Source: Lycorma delicatula (taxonomy: Eukaryota > Arthropoda > Insecta > Hemiptera > Fulgoridae). From it: a DNA stretch of 64,000 nucleotides. The stretch lies in NCBI RefSeq assembly GCF_047948215.1, contig NC_134456.1, positions 14,099,730 to 14,163,729 of the forward strand. Direction: 5' to 3'. The position numbers and the translations under genes were made by a program. A model generated the notes under the pieces. The model had not been told where the DNA came from. It searched no databases and saw nothing but the letters and a program-made list of their open reading frames with translations. Positions 1 to 12,830 of this stretch are shown in pieces. Positions within the stretch are counted from its first letter, which is position 1, and every line of letters begins with the position of its first letter.

Positions 1-760
1 GTAGTCGCCACTTTTCAAACTGGCTTTCCAAGTTAGTAATGCGTTCGGAATAGAACCGATTTCTCCTCCGGCATGAATTACTATTAAACGGTCACCTTTA
101 TTAATCGGCATATGAAGTCCCTCAAAAATACCATCAGACCACGGGTTTGTCGAATAATGCGGACTTAAAACGTACGTTTCATCCAAATAAACAATTGTAG
201 CATTGCTTTGCCCGTACTTAGCCATTACCTGTAAATATTCAACTCCACCTGATACCGGATTTGTCGATTAAAAGTTTTCTGTTATTTTCAGTTTTACGCC
301 ATTTAAAAACTAATTCTTTCAAAATAACAGCTAAAATTGATTCACCGCCTGATCACTGAAGTTCTTGCCTAATTTTTTTTTAAAGTAGGTAATTCATTCT
401 TCTTTGAATGAAATTCATTAACTGTTGTTTTAAGTACACCTAAATCAAAACCGTTCAGTCTACTGACCGGTTTCGAACGTCCTTATACTTTTTCTACGTG
501 CTGAAAGAACACGATTGGGATATTGATTGAAGAATCATGTCTTTTTTTCTCTTCTTAGTTTTTGTACCTGTGTTCTTAATATTCCAGAAGCAGCAGCAGC
601 AGTTGTTTCTTCGTATTTTTGAATGCCAATTATATGTTTGTCGTCAGTTAATTTACCTACTTTTAGAGCTTTTTTCATAAAGTCATAAACATTATTGATA
701 ATTTCATGTGTTTGACTACTACGTTGTTTTTTTTTAATTACGGATTTAAATTCTGCCGTA
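1..760 (-). pseudogene. DDE-superfamily (IS630/Tc1-mariner-like) transposase remnant, runs off the left edge
   Basis: Read on the minus strand, three blocks in different frames together resemble a DDE_3-type transposase common in hemipteran genomes. An N-terminal helix-turn-helix-like block (about 733 down to 545) contains NNVYDFMKKALKVGKL. A middle block (about 460-270) contains FDLGVLKTTVNEFHSKKN and ends KTENNRKLLIDKSG. The catalytic block (267-1) contains VYLDETYVLSPHYS, with the first catalytic D encoded at 181-183, followed by INKGDRLIVIHAGGE. Frameshifts and in-frame stops separate the blocks, so the gene is dead. The second and third acidic residues would lie left of the window. No terminal inverted repeat is visible, so the element's right edge is not fixed. 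Family assignment is from recalled motif similarity; the exact subfamily is unknown. Confidence 0.7.
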
Positions 761-3190
761 ACAAACCGTACTAATAACACACGAACAAAAATAAAACAAA
801 AAAATAATGTATTATAAAAATTTGCAAAAAAACAATGAGTAATTATAAAATAATATGACCTCACAAAAACGTTATCCGAATACCTTCATCGAACACGTTA
901 TAAACCGGACAAAAGTTTATTTCTTTATACGCACATTGTGTACTACAAATGACGGATCTAAATATAATCGTGACGAAAACCATAATTTCTAACTGCATGT
1001 ATAAATTTTTTGTATGTACATTATACTAGTACACCTGTACATAATACCGATCAGAAAATAGTCATCGGTTAAGGAAGTTATTGTTTACAAGATTCTGTCA
1101 TTAAACATTTTTATACATGTAATCGACTCAAGCGGGAAGAATTGAACACACAGCAGCATAAATGTATTGTTTGGCGCCCGTATTGTTTGTAAGTCGAAAA
1201 ATGAATTAAAAATAATAATTACGCGCAAAAATAATGTTTTGGAAAACAGTAATATAATGAGATATCAGCACGTGACGTCACAAGCTTGTAGATTCGCTGA
1301 AGCAACCGTAACTGTGATTAAATTTAAGTAACTAATAAAACAATTATTCTTTTTATTTTAGTTTATTTTTGAAATTGAATTTAAGGTATTGTACCATTTG
1401 TAAATTAATTGTTTTACAATAATTTAGTTGTTGGAATAAAAAAGTAGTTAAAAGTTTAATAATTGTTTTTTTACTTAAAAAATATTCACTTTTTTACAGA
1501 TTAAACTCTTGAAATTGATTTTATGTCTCTCTGTCAGTTTGATATTATCAATGTTAAAAGTAATAGATTTTTTTCTATATTATCATTATTTGTATAGTAG
1601 TTTCGTTGATTTTATTTTTAATATATATATATATATATATATTTTTTTTTTTTTTGAATTGATTTATCTATTCTATACTTAAAATATTTGAAATTATCTT
1701 TATAATACAAGCATATTAAGATGTTTTTATATTATATTATGCATATTTTATACAGTAAAATGGAGGTGTCATGTCAATAAAAAGAAATTCTTTTTTAAAA
1801 TTGAGTCCTCTGGGAATTGCTTGTATATATATATATATGATTTTAACTTTTGTAAAACCCTTTTTGTTGACGAAAGTTTCGAAAGTGCGTTTCATCATTT
1901 TTTAAGGCTGGTGTAATTATTTTTTTTATTCTGTATTTTCAATAAAATAATTTTTAATAAAAATAATTTGATAAAAAAACAAGAACTTTTATTATTATAA
2001 GACATTCATTATTTATATATTTTTTTGAACATTAAGTTAATAAAGTTGATGGCTTTGAGTCAGATTTAAAAGTACTCTTTTTATGTGGAATATTCTTTGT
2101 GTTGGCTTTTTGCTCAAAGTATACACTTTAATAAGACAGAAAATAGTTTATACTAATTATTTAGGTTTTTTTTTCTGTAGTACCTCAAGTATGAATTTTC
2201 ATCATATATTTTAATGAGGATTGTTTCACAATGGTTGTCAACCGTCTGAAGTACAAAAGGGACAGTCAGAGTTGCTTTTTCTAAAAATAATGATATTCAT
2301 AATTTGGATAGTCTATGCGGTGAACGATGTAAATATCCACTTGCAAGACTAAATATTAATATTTTGATTGTATCGACAAGCAGATATGTTGATGTATATT
2401 TGGCTCGTTGAAGAAAGCAATGGGAAACTGTTAACTTCTCACTCATCCTACTAAGTCAGGAATAGGTTGCTTATTATTTTTGAAAATAGAAGGGACTGGT
2501 ACCAAAGAAAGATCTTCTACAACCACTACGATTATGACATTTGACCATAATATGTACATACATATATTTTATTGAAGAATCTGCGATATTTGAAATATTA
2601 TCGGTGAAAAGTAATGAACTATGATTCATTAAATTACACAAGATATTCAGAGGTATATTCAGATTGTAATTTCTTTTTTTTATTTGTCTGGGAAGCTTTT
2701 ACATTTTAGTAAAAAATAAAACTTACGGTAAAAATGATATCCAGAAATTTTACTTTGGGTTTTGCTGACAAACTATATGGGGCCTGCTTGCTTGTTTATA
2801 AAAATATGGTATTTCCTACTTGAATGGATATCCCTCAACGAATGAGGGATTTTGGGCTGAACCAATAACTTGGAGAAACTTGTTAAGATCATTGCTTTTT
2901 CACTAATCACTCCTTTCCCTTATACTTAATCCCTTTCTCCTCGCTGGCTTCTGGCTTGTTTTAGGTAGGTGTCAAGAGGATAATAAATTTGTGAGGGATT
3001 GTAGAGTTCATCCTTGGTAATTTAAGTGCTTTTTTTGACATGCAACTCTGCTTATCTATCAACCTCTATAGAGATCTTAATTTCTGTCTGGTGCAGTGCA
3101 GAAAACTCACATTTAACTTTAAATATCTCTCAAGCAAAGTAGATTGCTTTTTCCCTCAAAGTACATATATACAGTCTCAGAGGGCCAGAG
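761..3190. other. AT-rich non-coding DNA, no gene recognised
   Basis: Only short chance open frames are present. CpG dinucleotides are fairly frequent to about 1.33 kb and scarce afterwards. An AT dinucleotide run lies near 1621-1641 and a shorter one near 1826-1840. I see no transposon protein or splice-flanked conserved exon. Confidence 0.6.
1269..1281. promoter_or_regulatory. Overlapping E-box and cAMP-response element
   Basis: The sequence CACGTGACGTCAC holds a perfect E-box (CACGTG, 1269-1274) overlapping a perfect palindromic CRE (TGACGTCA, 1273-1280). It sits at the right end of a CpG-richer segment that contrasts with the CpG-poor DNA to its right. Such a composite is typical of promoters bound by bHLH-Zip and bZIP factors. 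No transcript start or open frame can be tied to it here, so promoter function is inference. Confidence 0.3.
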
Positions 3191-3194
3191 ATGA

Positions 3195-3287
3195 AATAAT
3201 ATTAATGCTCTAATGTGTAGAATGGGTATACTAATGTATAGCATGTTTTATCTCTCCCCGTTCTATACATTAGAGCATTAATATTGT
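3195..3287. repeat. Imperfect hairpin with arms of about 30 bp
   Basis: The left arm (about 3195-3225, containing TATTAATGCTCTAATG) is inverted at about 3257-3287 (CATTAGAGCATTAATA). The loop is about 30 bp. The shape suits a small palindromic MITE or a local inverted duplication. It lies immediately left of the retroelement cluster. Confidence 0.6.
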
Positions 3288-3330
3288 TTCAAGATAACTG
3301 ATGGGGTAGCTGTATAATAGATTTAGATGA

Positions 3331-3498
3331 TCTCTCTCTCTCTCTCTCTTTTTTTTCTGTAGCCTCTGGAACCTCTGTAAAGTATTACTTTACAGTCTCA
3401 GGTCAACCATTTCTGAGATGTGTGGTTAATTGAAACCCTACCACCAAAGAACACCGGTATCCACAATTTTGTATTCAAATCCATATAAAAGTAACTGA
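3331..3498 (-). mobile_element. 5'-truncated tRNA-derived SINE
   Basis: On the minus strand this matches the body of the full-length SINE at 32488-32784: the stretch from TTACTTTTATATGGATTTG through the TTCTTTGGTGG and TGGTTGACCTGAGACTG blocks to a GAGGCT-type end and an A/GA-rich tail. The tRNA-like head is missing, as expected from incomplete reverse transcription. The tail appears on the + strand as a CT run at 3331-3349 followed by T. TAGATTTAGATGA flanks it on both sides (3318-3330 and 3502-3514), consistent with a target-site duplication. Confidence 0.75.
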
Positions 3499-3515
3499 AT
3501 TTAGATTTAGATGAC

Positions 3516-6112
3516 TTTTTTCCTCTTTTTTTTTTTGTTGAATCGTAGGAACCCCATTTACGGGTAGTGTCAGACTCGCAACAAGTTCTGCAAGTGTTTT
3601 AAGTGCGTATGTGTAACTGCGCCCTACCGACTAAACTTCCTATCTCACCACTTCCCTTCTTAGGGCCGTACCCGCAATCAAGCATTACTCAGCCCCAGGA
3701 GGTGCCTTCGAGCTCAGGAAATCCAGAGTCCCCGTACTTCATCGCCGACGCCCATCCATGCAAGCGCGGACGAACGACGACTTCACAGGAGGCTATCCTT
3801 CGCCCCTTCGCTCTCCGGTCCCTTTCTTCACCTGTTACACTGGGCTTTCTGTAGGTAATCTATTCTACTAGAAACCCCTCTTTCTTTCCTCTGCTTCCTT
3901 AGTCCGAGGTGTCGCCCTAGAGAATTCCTCAACTACTCTCCAGTTGTCCTCCGAGTTTAGCTTATACGCAGTCAGATCTTCCGGCTCTAGTCCACTGATG
4001 CCAGCACGTCCGCGGTGCTCTTCCCACTCCGGTCAGTGGAACAGCGTATGCGCTACTGTGTCTCGGGCATCACAGTACATGCCGTCAGGTGACTCCCGCC
4101 TGCCAATACCATACAAGTACGACTCAAAATTAACATGACCCGTTATCAACTGTGGAACATGATAACTCATGTCACCATGTTTTCTCTTGTTCCATACTAC
4201 CAGGTCGGGTATTAATCTCCTCGTTCTGGCTGATTTTTCTCCCATCCCAGCCTCCATTGTTCTTGCCAGACATGCAAGGTTATCGATCTAACCTCGGCTT
4301 TATTCTCATCACCGTATCTGCTGATTCGCTCTTTCACCAAAAGATTAATGGGAGGGACTCCCGCGAGTATGCACACTGCATCGTAAGATGTGGTCCTGTA
4401 TGCAGCATTTACACGTAGCAGGGATTTTCGTTGTACTCTTTTTAACCGTAGAAAATTTCTTTTAATGTTCACGGTAGCTCCCCAAACCGGGGCTGCATAC
4501 AAGAAAATGGATGTTACTGATTCCTTTATGGCCTTAAGTTTGGACGCTCTCGGGGCCGCGCGTGTGAGATCATTAACCAGCTTAACTCAGATAAGGCAAT
4601 TTCGGCCCTGTCACAGATCGCCAGCACATTTTTGCTGAATTTACAAGATTTATTTATGTGACCCCTAAGTATTTCACCTTGTTCATGGATTGAATACGAT
4701 GGTCTCCTACTTTCCACTCGATTGGCTCAATCCTCCTCCTGCCTGTCAGGGTGATAGTAGCATTTTCCGAGTGCTAGCTACCAAGCCATGCCCTCTCACC
4801 TACTCCGTTATCGAAGAGAGGGACGAGTTGTCCCGGACTTGGATCTCCCGTTCAGTCCTTCCATTGACCAGTACCGACAGGTCATCCGCGTAGGCGATGG
4901 TCTCTGCCTGCGGTGGTAACCATACATCCAAAACTCCGTCGAAAACGATGTTCCAAAGGAGGGGGTTAAACATTGACCCCTGTGGAACCCTCCCAAACAT
5001 CTGGAAACGGAAACAACCCTCCAGGGTCTCAACAGAAACCCACTTGTTGATATTCGCTGACCTGTCTCAATAGGTATATACCCTTATCCCTCAGGGCTGC
5101 CAAAATAGCATTCCATGTTACTGAGCCAAATGCATTTCGGACATCCATTAGCACAAGCGTAGGAATGCCCCTTGTTCTCCATGTTCCACTTCTGGTCTCA
5201 GCTGCCCAACTCACAACCCTAGAGATGGCCTGCGTGGTTGACCTACCCTTAACAAATCCGTATTGATTCGCGTGAGTGCCAGCTCCAATGTTTAACTCCT
5301 ACACAATACGGACCGCCAGCATTCTCTCAACTGCCTTAGCCATATTGTTCAGCAAACAAAGAGGGCGGAACGCTTCAACCGAGTCCTTACTGCTCTTAGG
5401 GAGGAAGACTAGGTATGCTTTCTAACAGCATGTAGGGAACGATCCACTTTCAATTCCCAGTTGACCATATCAACAAGGTCCCATGGGATCTGACTAACCA
5501 GGCCTTGAGCACTTTGGCCGGAACCCTATCGGGTCCCAGATTCATTTTATTCCAAAGCTTATTAATCGCTGAGACGACTTCTTCCAATGTCTCTTTCATA
5601 GACTGTGGTTTCTACAACCTCCTGTTCGGCACAAGAAGACTTTCACCACCTCTCTTAGCCCGATCCTCCGACAGTACTGGCAGACGCCCACCAAACCTCT
5701 TCATAACGATTTTTTAGGCCTGCCCCCAAAGATCATTGTCTAGATTCTCGCATAATCGTCCTCATTTCTGTCTTTTTAACGTTCTTGATTCCGAAATATA
5801 GGGATTTCCTGCACTCCCTGTACTGTTGGGCAGCCTCCTCGTGACTCTCTCTGCCGGACCGTCGTTGACGTTGCAGAAGCCTCCTACATCGTTGAAGGTC
5901 GTTACGCATTTACGCCATTTTTGGCGTCCACCAGTAAACTGGCGTATATTCCCTACGTCTACTTGCTATCCGGTAAATATCGTACTTGACAACCTCCTGC
6001 AGGGTCGCAGGTGATAACTGAAACCCATCTCTTAGTCTCTTCGTGACGTTCTTGACTACGGTGTCCACCCGGTGGTCAAAAAATCTTGGAGGTAGTCCAC
6101 GGCCCCTAACTC
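3516..6112 (-). mobile_element. R1-like non-LTR retrotransposon, copy A (5' truncated, decayed)
   Basis: On the minus strand, fragments of one ORF2-type protein run in order. The C-terminal tail of an endonuclease-type domain with TPVYWWTPKMA is near 5950. A linker is near 5750-5650. Reverse transcriptase follows, with LVLMDVRNAFGSVTWNAIL (about 5163-5107), the palm region RVPQGSMFNPLLWN (about 4993-4950) and AYADDLSVLV (catalytic DD at 4881-4886). Then come a thumb/C-terminal block (AAPVWGATVNIKRNFLRLKR, 4500-4430) and a HTLFH zinc-knuckle-like end (about 4040). The minus-strand 3' end is A-rich, just right of 3516. Perfect 15-bp TTAGATTTAGATGAC repeats lie at 3501-3515 and 6113-6127, as expected of target-primed insertion. 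Stops and frameshifts make it inactive. R1-clade assignment rests on recalled similarity of the RT and tail motifs. Confidence 0.8.
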
Positions 6113-6127
6113 TTAGATTTAGATGAC

Positions 6128-9100
6128 CATTTTTTGTCCCTTTTCCTCATGGACGGGCCTACGTTTTCATATTACACAGCCTTGAGGGTGCCAGTTGGTT
6201 TGGACCTCCAGATGGTCATGCCACACCCGGCTATGCCGTTCCTGACAGCACCACCCAGTGGCCAGGACTCGGTCTTTTCTTTCTGCCAAGCCTCTAATCT
6301 AGGGTCCCCAAGGGGTTCCCAGACGGGGACTACGGTTTATACCTTTCCCCTCCTAAAGATCCCTAAAGTCCCCGTTCAATCATCGGTAGTTGGATACCGG
6401 AGCATCTCCCCCTTCTAAACGGGGCTATCCACTCTTCCCTACTCTATTCTCCACCTCTTCAACGCTCGTCTACCTCCTCCGCCATCTTTTTCCTTTTTAT
6501 TCCCCCTATTACCCTACTGAACAAACTCCAATTTCTTTCTCCATAAACCATAGTCTCCACAACGTTATCAAGGATCACTTTCTCAACCCGATTCCTCATC
6601 AAGTGCCTCTCTTCCTCCCATCTTGGACATAGGAAGCTCTCTTTGCACAATAGACACGCCTCACGATGTCGGCTCTTTATGGTGCACAAGTAGCTATTAA
6701 AACTACCGTGCTCTGACATGAACTGTATAAGCTCAAACGTAAGCTCCTCATGCTTACATTTGAGCCACGGCGTAATACACGGAATTAATCCTCTCGTCCA
6801 TTGGCCCACCTCTGCTCTGGACCACCTCTCCTGCCAACACTCTTATCAACTCCATCCTAGCCACACCCCTCGTCCCCCTTCCTCAATCTTTCCTTCGCCA
6901 GAAGCTCCGGTGGGAGGAGCGATGCAATCATAAGGATCGCCTCAGTGGTGACTGTCCGGTAGGCTCCGGCAATGCCAATCGCCAGCCGATGCTGCAGCCC
7001 TTCCAGCCTCCAAACAGCACCTTCTTATCTAGCTTCCTCTTCCTTACCTACACAGCATACAGGGGACGCACCAAACCACCGCCGCAGCATCCTCCACTTC
7101 GATGAGCTCGGCCCGTTCACCCTACTCATTAATCGATAGAGACAGCTGAGAAGGTTCTACAAGCCTTGTCAACCGTCTCCAGAATATGTGGCTGGAAACC
7201 CCTTCCGATATCCAGCCACACGTCTAAATATTTCGCCTTCCTGACCGGCTGTATTTCGATGTCTCTCACCTTCATTTTGGTAAGAGCCAGATGCCTCCTT
7301 CACGCCATATCTACCAATTTGTTTTTTTCCAGCACAAGAATAAGTCCCCTCAGGTCAACCTGTCGTCGAATATGGTAGTCGCCTCATTGCCCTTCCTGGT
7401 CATCTCTGCCTCCATCCTTGCCACAACAACATGGACACATCATCTGCACCATGACGCCCTCTGGGTATTCAACCCCAAGAACGCCATTTTATGACAGGTT
7501 CCACAGAATAGGCCCTAAAATGGAATCCTGTGGGCACACCACACTCCATGGTCACTTTCACTTCGCGTCCCTCTCACGCCTCACAACCACTTTACTCACG
7601 CAGTAGTGCTGCAGGATTCTTAGAAGATAAGGAGCAATCTCTCTCCTAACCAACTCATCCATAATGCATCCAAATGGCAGTGCATTGAATGGATTCTTTA
7701 CATCTAATAACTCTAATGCTGGAATGGTCCTTGTCCCCTGTGACCCTTTCACCGTGTCAACAATCAGGCCCATGACCCTATTGATGGCATCCATCGTAGT
7801 ACGCTCCTTTGAGAATCCATATTGATGCTCGCTATAACCCCCTTTTGCTTCTACCTCCTTCAGTAAGCGCTCTGCTAGCATCCTCTTAAACAGCTTACTA
7901 ATATTACTTAGTAAGCACAAAAGGCATTACTTTGTATCCACTCCACCATGTTAGCCTTTTTCTGCTCAGCAGGCAAACTTCCCTGTAACAATACCATGTT
8001 AAAGGCTGCAAGCACCTGGCCAGCTGCCACCCTTAACATAGCCACCACCACCGTATTCATCACATCATCTAAGCCATGGCTGTTTTTACTCACCACCTGA
8101 AACTCTGGACCTTTACTCTGGTAAACCCAAAACAGCTTTTACTTTTTAGTCTGGGCCACCCGAAACAGCTCCTCCAGGGAGAACAAATGGGTGTTCATCG
8201 CTGCAACTTCTCTTGTATTTAACCTCTGGCATCTAGGAAACAGCACCTTGATGCACAAATGCAATGTGTCCTCTGTTAGGTTGGGTAACGCTCTACCAAA
8301 TTTACCCATGACAATTTTGTAGGCATTGCCCCAAATATCCTCTTCCAATTTGTTGCACAACTCCAACCATCTTTCAATTTTACTTAACGAATATTTCTTT
8401 ATATTTTCCTCCTCTCTATAAGCAAGCATTTACAATCAAGGGTCTCCTCACATGATCCCCTTCTGCTGGTCTGCTGGAGCCTCCTCCTAGCTTGCATACA
8501 TCCCTCTCTTGCCTCTGCAACCACCTCATTCTACCAGTAGGCCCCCTTCTTATTTGCCCTTCTCATCACAAATGTCTCCTTCGAAGCTCTAGCCATCACC
8601 TCCGTCAAGTACCCTGGCAAAACCAACGACATATGTCCCAGGTACTCTTTAATCTTCTTCATACACTTATCTAACCCACTTGAGGAGAGTAGCCTTCTCT
8701 CATTGACCACCACATCCATTGTACTTCCATCCCCAACCTCAAACGTGATCATTTGATGGCCGCTAAGAGATTCTTCCTCTAGCATCTTCCATCTATTGGT
8801 CCTCCATGCCAGCCCCAGTTAGACGAATGTAACATCAATAAAAGAACTGCCGTTATCCCTCACTAGGGTAGCCACTTAACCATCATTTAGAGAGACCAGT
8901 CCTAGTCCCGCCATTATCTCCTCCATAATTCTGCCCCTCTGGTTTGTTACCTGACACCCCCAGGTCACACTCTAGGCGTTTAGATCTGCTGACACAACCA
9001 CCTCCTTCCTTCAACGTTGCTTCACTCTCTCTAACTTCTCAAGACAGGTATCGAATTCCTACTGGGTGCAGTTCGGCAAAATTTAACAACGAAGTAATAC

Positions 9101-9720
9101 CACATCTGGTAGTTCAACCCAGATGAAGCCTTCTTTACCCCCACTCGCCACGATCGGAATTTGATCCCCAATCCTGTACATCATCACATTCTTTAACTTA
9201 CCTATAGCCCAGCCACCTTCCTCAAGCTTTCTGAGGCTGGTCTAGCTGTGAACATGTCTTTGCAAATCAGCTGATTTCCAAGTCAAGAGTTCCACTGTTC
9301 AAATCCTAGTAAAGGCGGTTACTTTTATACGGATTTGAATACTAGGTCGTGGACACTGGTGTTCTTTGGTGGTTGGGTTTCAGATAACCACACATCTCAG
9401 AAGTGGTTGACCTGAGACTGTACGAGACGACACTTCACTTGCACTCATACATATCATCCTCATTCATCCTCTGAAGTAATACCTGACATGATTCCCAGAA
9501 GTTAAATAAGAAAAAAAAATTAGGTTTGCATAGGGTATTGTATATCCGATGCCTTTCTAATCCACACTTCCAGCACTTCTCTCACAAGTTGGAATCCTTA
9601 GCCATATGTCCCATGCCTCCACAGTTTTAGATGATCTGACATGCAACGAAGCCACTCCTGAAAGTTCCATAACCATTCCAAAGAATGACCAGCAATTCAG
9701 TGGGAGGCTTACTAATGAAA
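6128..9720 (-). mobile_element. R1-like non-LTR retrotransposon, copy B, split by a SINE
   Basis: The minus-strand order is as follows. The end of a gag-like ORF1 has a zinc-knuckle remnant (CGGMGHMAKD, about 9650-9600, then CWKCGLERH). A SINE insertion (about 9233-9520) follows. Next come an AP-type endonuclease with SADLNA (near 8975-9000) and EEIMAGLGLVSLNDG (about 8930-8880), an endonuclease end near 8785-8531, and a linker with WGNAYKIVMGKFGRALPN (about 8320-8270). Reverse transcriptase follows with GGYSEHQYGFSKERTT (about 7840-7790) and a degraded GVP-GS block near 7530-7500, where the ADD motif is damaged. The tail is CLLCKE...LCPRWEEERH (about 6650-6600), then a 3' UTR to 6128. Many stops are present. 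Copy B differs clearly from copy A, so they are separate families of one clade. The 5' limit near 9720 is approximate. Confidence 0.75.
9233..9520 (+). mobile_element. tRNA-derived SINE inserted in LINE B
   Basis: This matches the full-length SINE at 32488-32784 almost end to end. It has an A-box-like TGGTCTAGCTGTG near the start and a B-box-like TTCAAATCC near 9297-9306. The common body follows (GGATTTGAATACTAGGTCGT, TTCTTTGGTGG, TGGTTGACCTGAGACTG, CATCCTCATTCATCC), then AAAAAAAAA. It separates the zinc-knuckle end of a gag-like ORF from the endonuclease of LINE B, so it arrived after the LINE. No clear target-site duplication is visible, which suggests age. Confidence 0.8.
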
Positions 9721-12700
9721 ATAACATACATAGTGGTTTACCGTTTGGTTTTACATTGAGCTGAATTTACATTGTTCATCAAGCCAAGACTGTTATTGAA
9801 TTATAAAACATTATTACTATCATAGAAAGAAACTCGGATCAGTGCTATTTGTATTTTAGATGCTTTACCTACAACATAGCTATAAGAAAGACTGTTGTGA
9901 TAAATGAATTAATGTACATGTCTTTTTGAGGGACAGTTGCATTATACACATTCATATTCATTAAGGAGGCATTGAAGAGACAAAGACATAAAAGAAGATT
10001 TTGTTTAAAACTATTTTTAAAAAGTATTAAGAATTGATGATAGACAGACAGCGGATTATGTAATGTTGAAAGTAATAAGTATTATTTCATTTTATATGTT
10101 AAGATAGTTGTTTATTTAATAATTATATAACAAACATTTATTAGTTGTAAATTGATTTAATACATTTACTTTTTAACATTTTTATACTGTGTAGTTACAA
10201 TATAAAGTATAAAAATGCATTTAAAATTAAACTAATTTGATACAGTATTACAAAAACATATTTCATTTGTTCTTATCGTGTTAATAATTTATTTAACCTT
10301 ATAATACAGTTTAGAAGTTGTAAATTGTATCAATTTAAAATATGTCTTAATTGTGTGATTAGTTTTGATATTCTACTGATGTTTAATGAAGTTATTCTGT
10401 GCAATTTAATAATATCGTACTTTAATAAATAAGTATTTGAATTTATAATTTATACTGTTGTTGGTTTTATATAATAAAAACAATGTGATAAAATTTGACA
10501 TAATTTTATAATATATGTATTTTGATGTCCTTTCTAAATACCGGGAAAAACACATCTAGAAGATCTTTAATCTAATAGTGCTTTATGTTGTTTCACAACA
10601 GTACTATCTATAAGACTATTGAGGAAAGAACTTGAGTACAGCTGAAAAGGGAAGTGGTAACTTCTGGATGTATATTTTTGGGTATTTAGTAAGTTAATTG
10701 TATTAAAATTTATTAATTTAAAAACATAATGATTTCGCTGAAAACCTATTTTTTTTTTAATCAGTGTAATATTTTAATGATATTTAACATTTTAATATCA
10801 GTTATATACGAAGTATTTCTTGTGCTTAGTAGAATTGTATATTAATTTAATCTAATGATCAATTATTTAACTAATGGATCGTACATTTTTAAATTGGATT
10901 TGCTGTCTGCTCAGTCAGTTATCATTTTTCTATAAATTTATTTTTTCTTTAATCAATCATATTGACACATCAGGTGGTAGGTGTGTACCTAGGAATAAAT
11001 TCTTTTTCCCCTTGTTTACTTTAATCATATCCTAATGTGTTGAAGAAAAAGAAGAAAACAAGGCTGTAGGTGTTAAACTGTAAGGTGTTTTTATATCGGA
11101 AGCTTTGACAGGCAACCGTCATTTTGATGTTTACTTAATGCTAGTAAAAACACATTAAAAAAGTATATTCCTTACTGAAAAACTGTCAATAAATTGTGTT
11201 TGTATCATAAAAAGGTGTAAATAATGAATGACTTCCTTTCTAAGTGATAGACATTTTAAATTCTTGTGAAAATGTAATGAAATGGCTCTTAGAGTTAATG
11301 TAAGTAGTTTTTCTTGTTGTTTATTAGTAAGTAAAAGTAAATGTCAATTCGAATATTTGAAGGACAAGTGGATTGTTACTGACTACATGTAATTTCAGAT
11401 CCATATAAATATATTTAAATCTGAACTTCAGATTTTGTTCAGTGCATTGTCATAATTTTTTTTTGTTTTTAGGTAATTTTAATAATTTATTTTAGGAGGG
11501 ATTAAAAATTGTGTTATTCAATAGACACTTATGGCATTAAGCTGCCGTCAGACAGGAAACAGGAGTCTTTTTAGTTGGCTTATAGACAGTTCTCTCCATA
11601 TGATCATATTTAGGATGCTCTGGCTGTTCAGGTCCTGGAATCCAATGGATCTGAGGTTGAACTACCCTTGGGGAATTAAGTAAGAGATAAGCAACTCATC
11701 TAAGTTAGAAAGCGCAATGCCTTTCTGCAATGAGTTTTTGTATTACCAGCTTTAATACACATTGCAATAAAAATTGCTTTTTATGAATTAGAGCCACCCA
11801 AAAATAGTGTAATTTCTGATAGCACAACCTTGTCCTTCCCTGTTTGTAATGTTTGGATGAACCCAACTAAATTATGAACTGTCAATTAGACACCTTCCAT
11901 TAGAGGTGAATATTGTTAACAGCTTTTTATTTATCTTAAATTCTTATTTTTGTGTAGTTGTGTTAAAAAACTGCTATTTATTTTTTAAAAATAAAATACT
12001 ATATTGGTATAGTAATGAGTTGATTTTTTTTTTGGTTTGGAAGAAAATCAGGATTGTTTGTCCTTACCTGACTTTAACTGATTTATCAACATTTTCATTA
12101 TCAGTAAGACAATAAAAACAATGAAATACAAGAATTTTATGAAAATTTTATTTAAAAAGAAATAAAATATCTTTACAGTTAGTTGAAACAATCCAAATAG
12201 AAATGAAAATTATGTGAATTTATGATAGTAAAAAATGTTGGTAAGAGAAAATGGAAATTCTAGTAGTAGTAACAAAGACTTACCTTTAAAATAATGTACA
12301 ACAAATTTGCACTGCTGGATCCACACTTGACATGAATGTGTGTAGAAACCCAGTTTAGTTATAGTTATTTTAATGGAACGCTTCGCTAGACTTGACCAGG
12401 CTCTTGAAATCCTTTTAAATCAGTATTATTCCAATTTGTCGTGAGTTTGAATATGATTACTTCCCTCATTATTTTTAAATAATCTCAAGATCCTTTCTTA
12501 TAGGTTGTCCTTTATGTGAGTTCTTTGTTTATTAAAACACATAAATCCTAAAAAAACTTTCTTTGGTGCATTAGGTTTATATCATATCTACAGTTACATA
12601 ATAAAAGATAATTAAATCATTATGGTTAAATACGGATACTTATCATTATTGGTAAAAGGCTATTTTGGAGTCTGAGGACTATTGTATTTTTCATACTGTT

Positions 12701-12830
12701 CTCTAGGAGTTTATGGCAATTTTATAAATTTGTTATAGATAAATTTTGCCATTTATCTTTAAGTAACTTTCACAGTTCTGAAGTTGTAAATTTTTACGTT
12801 ACCTAATAAATACTCTACAAAAAAAAAAAA
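9721..12830. other. AT-rich DNA without recognisable genes
   Basis: Open frames are short and of low complexity. A slightly more GC-balanced patch near 11540-11720 could be an old repeat, but nothing in it resembles a known protein. No RNA gene is seen. Confidence 0.6.

Noticed and set aside
3603..9126. Plus-strand open frames such as 3603-3854, 4152-4418 and 6134-6418
   Set aside because: They are antisense shadows of the minus-strand LINE reverse transcriptase and endonuclease sequences.
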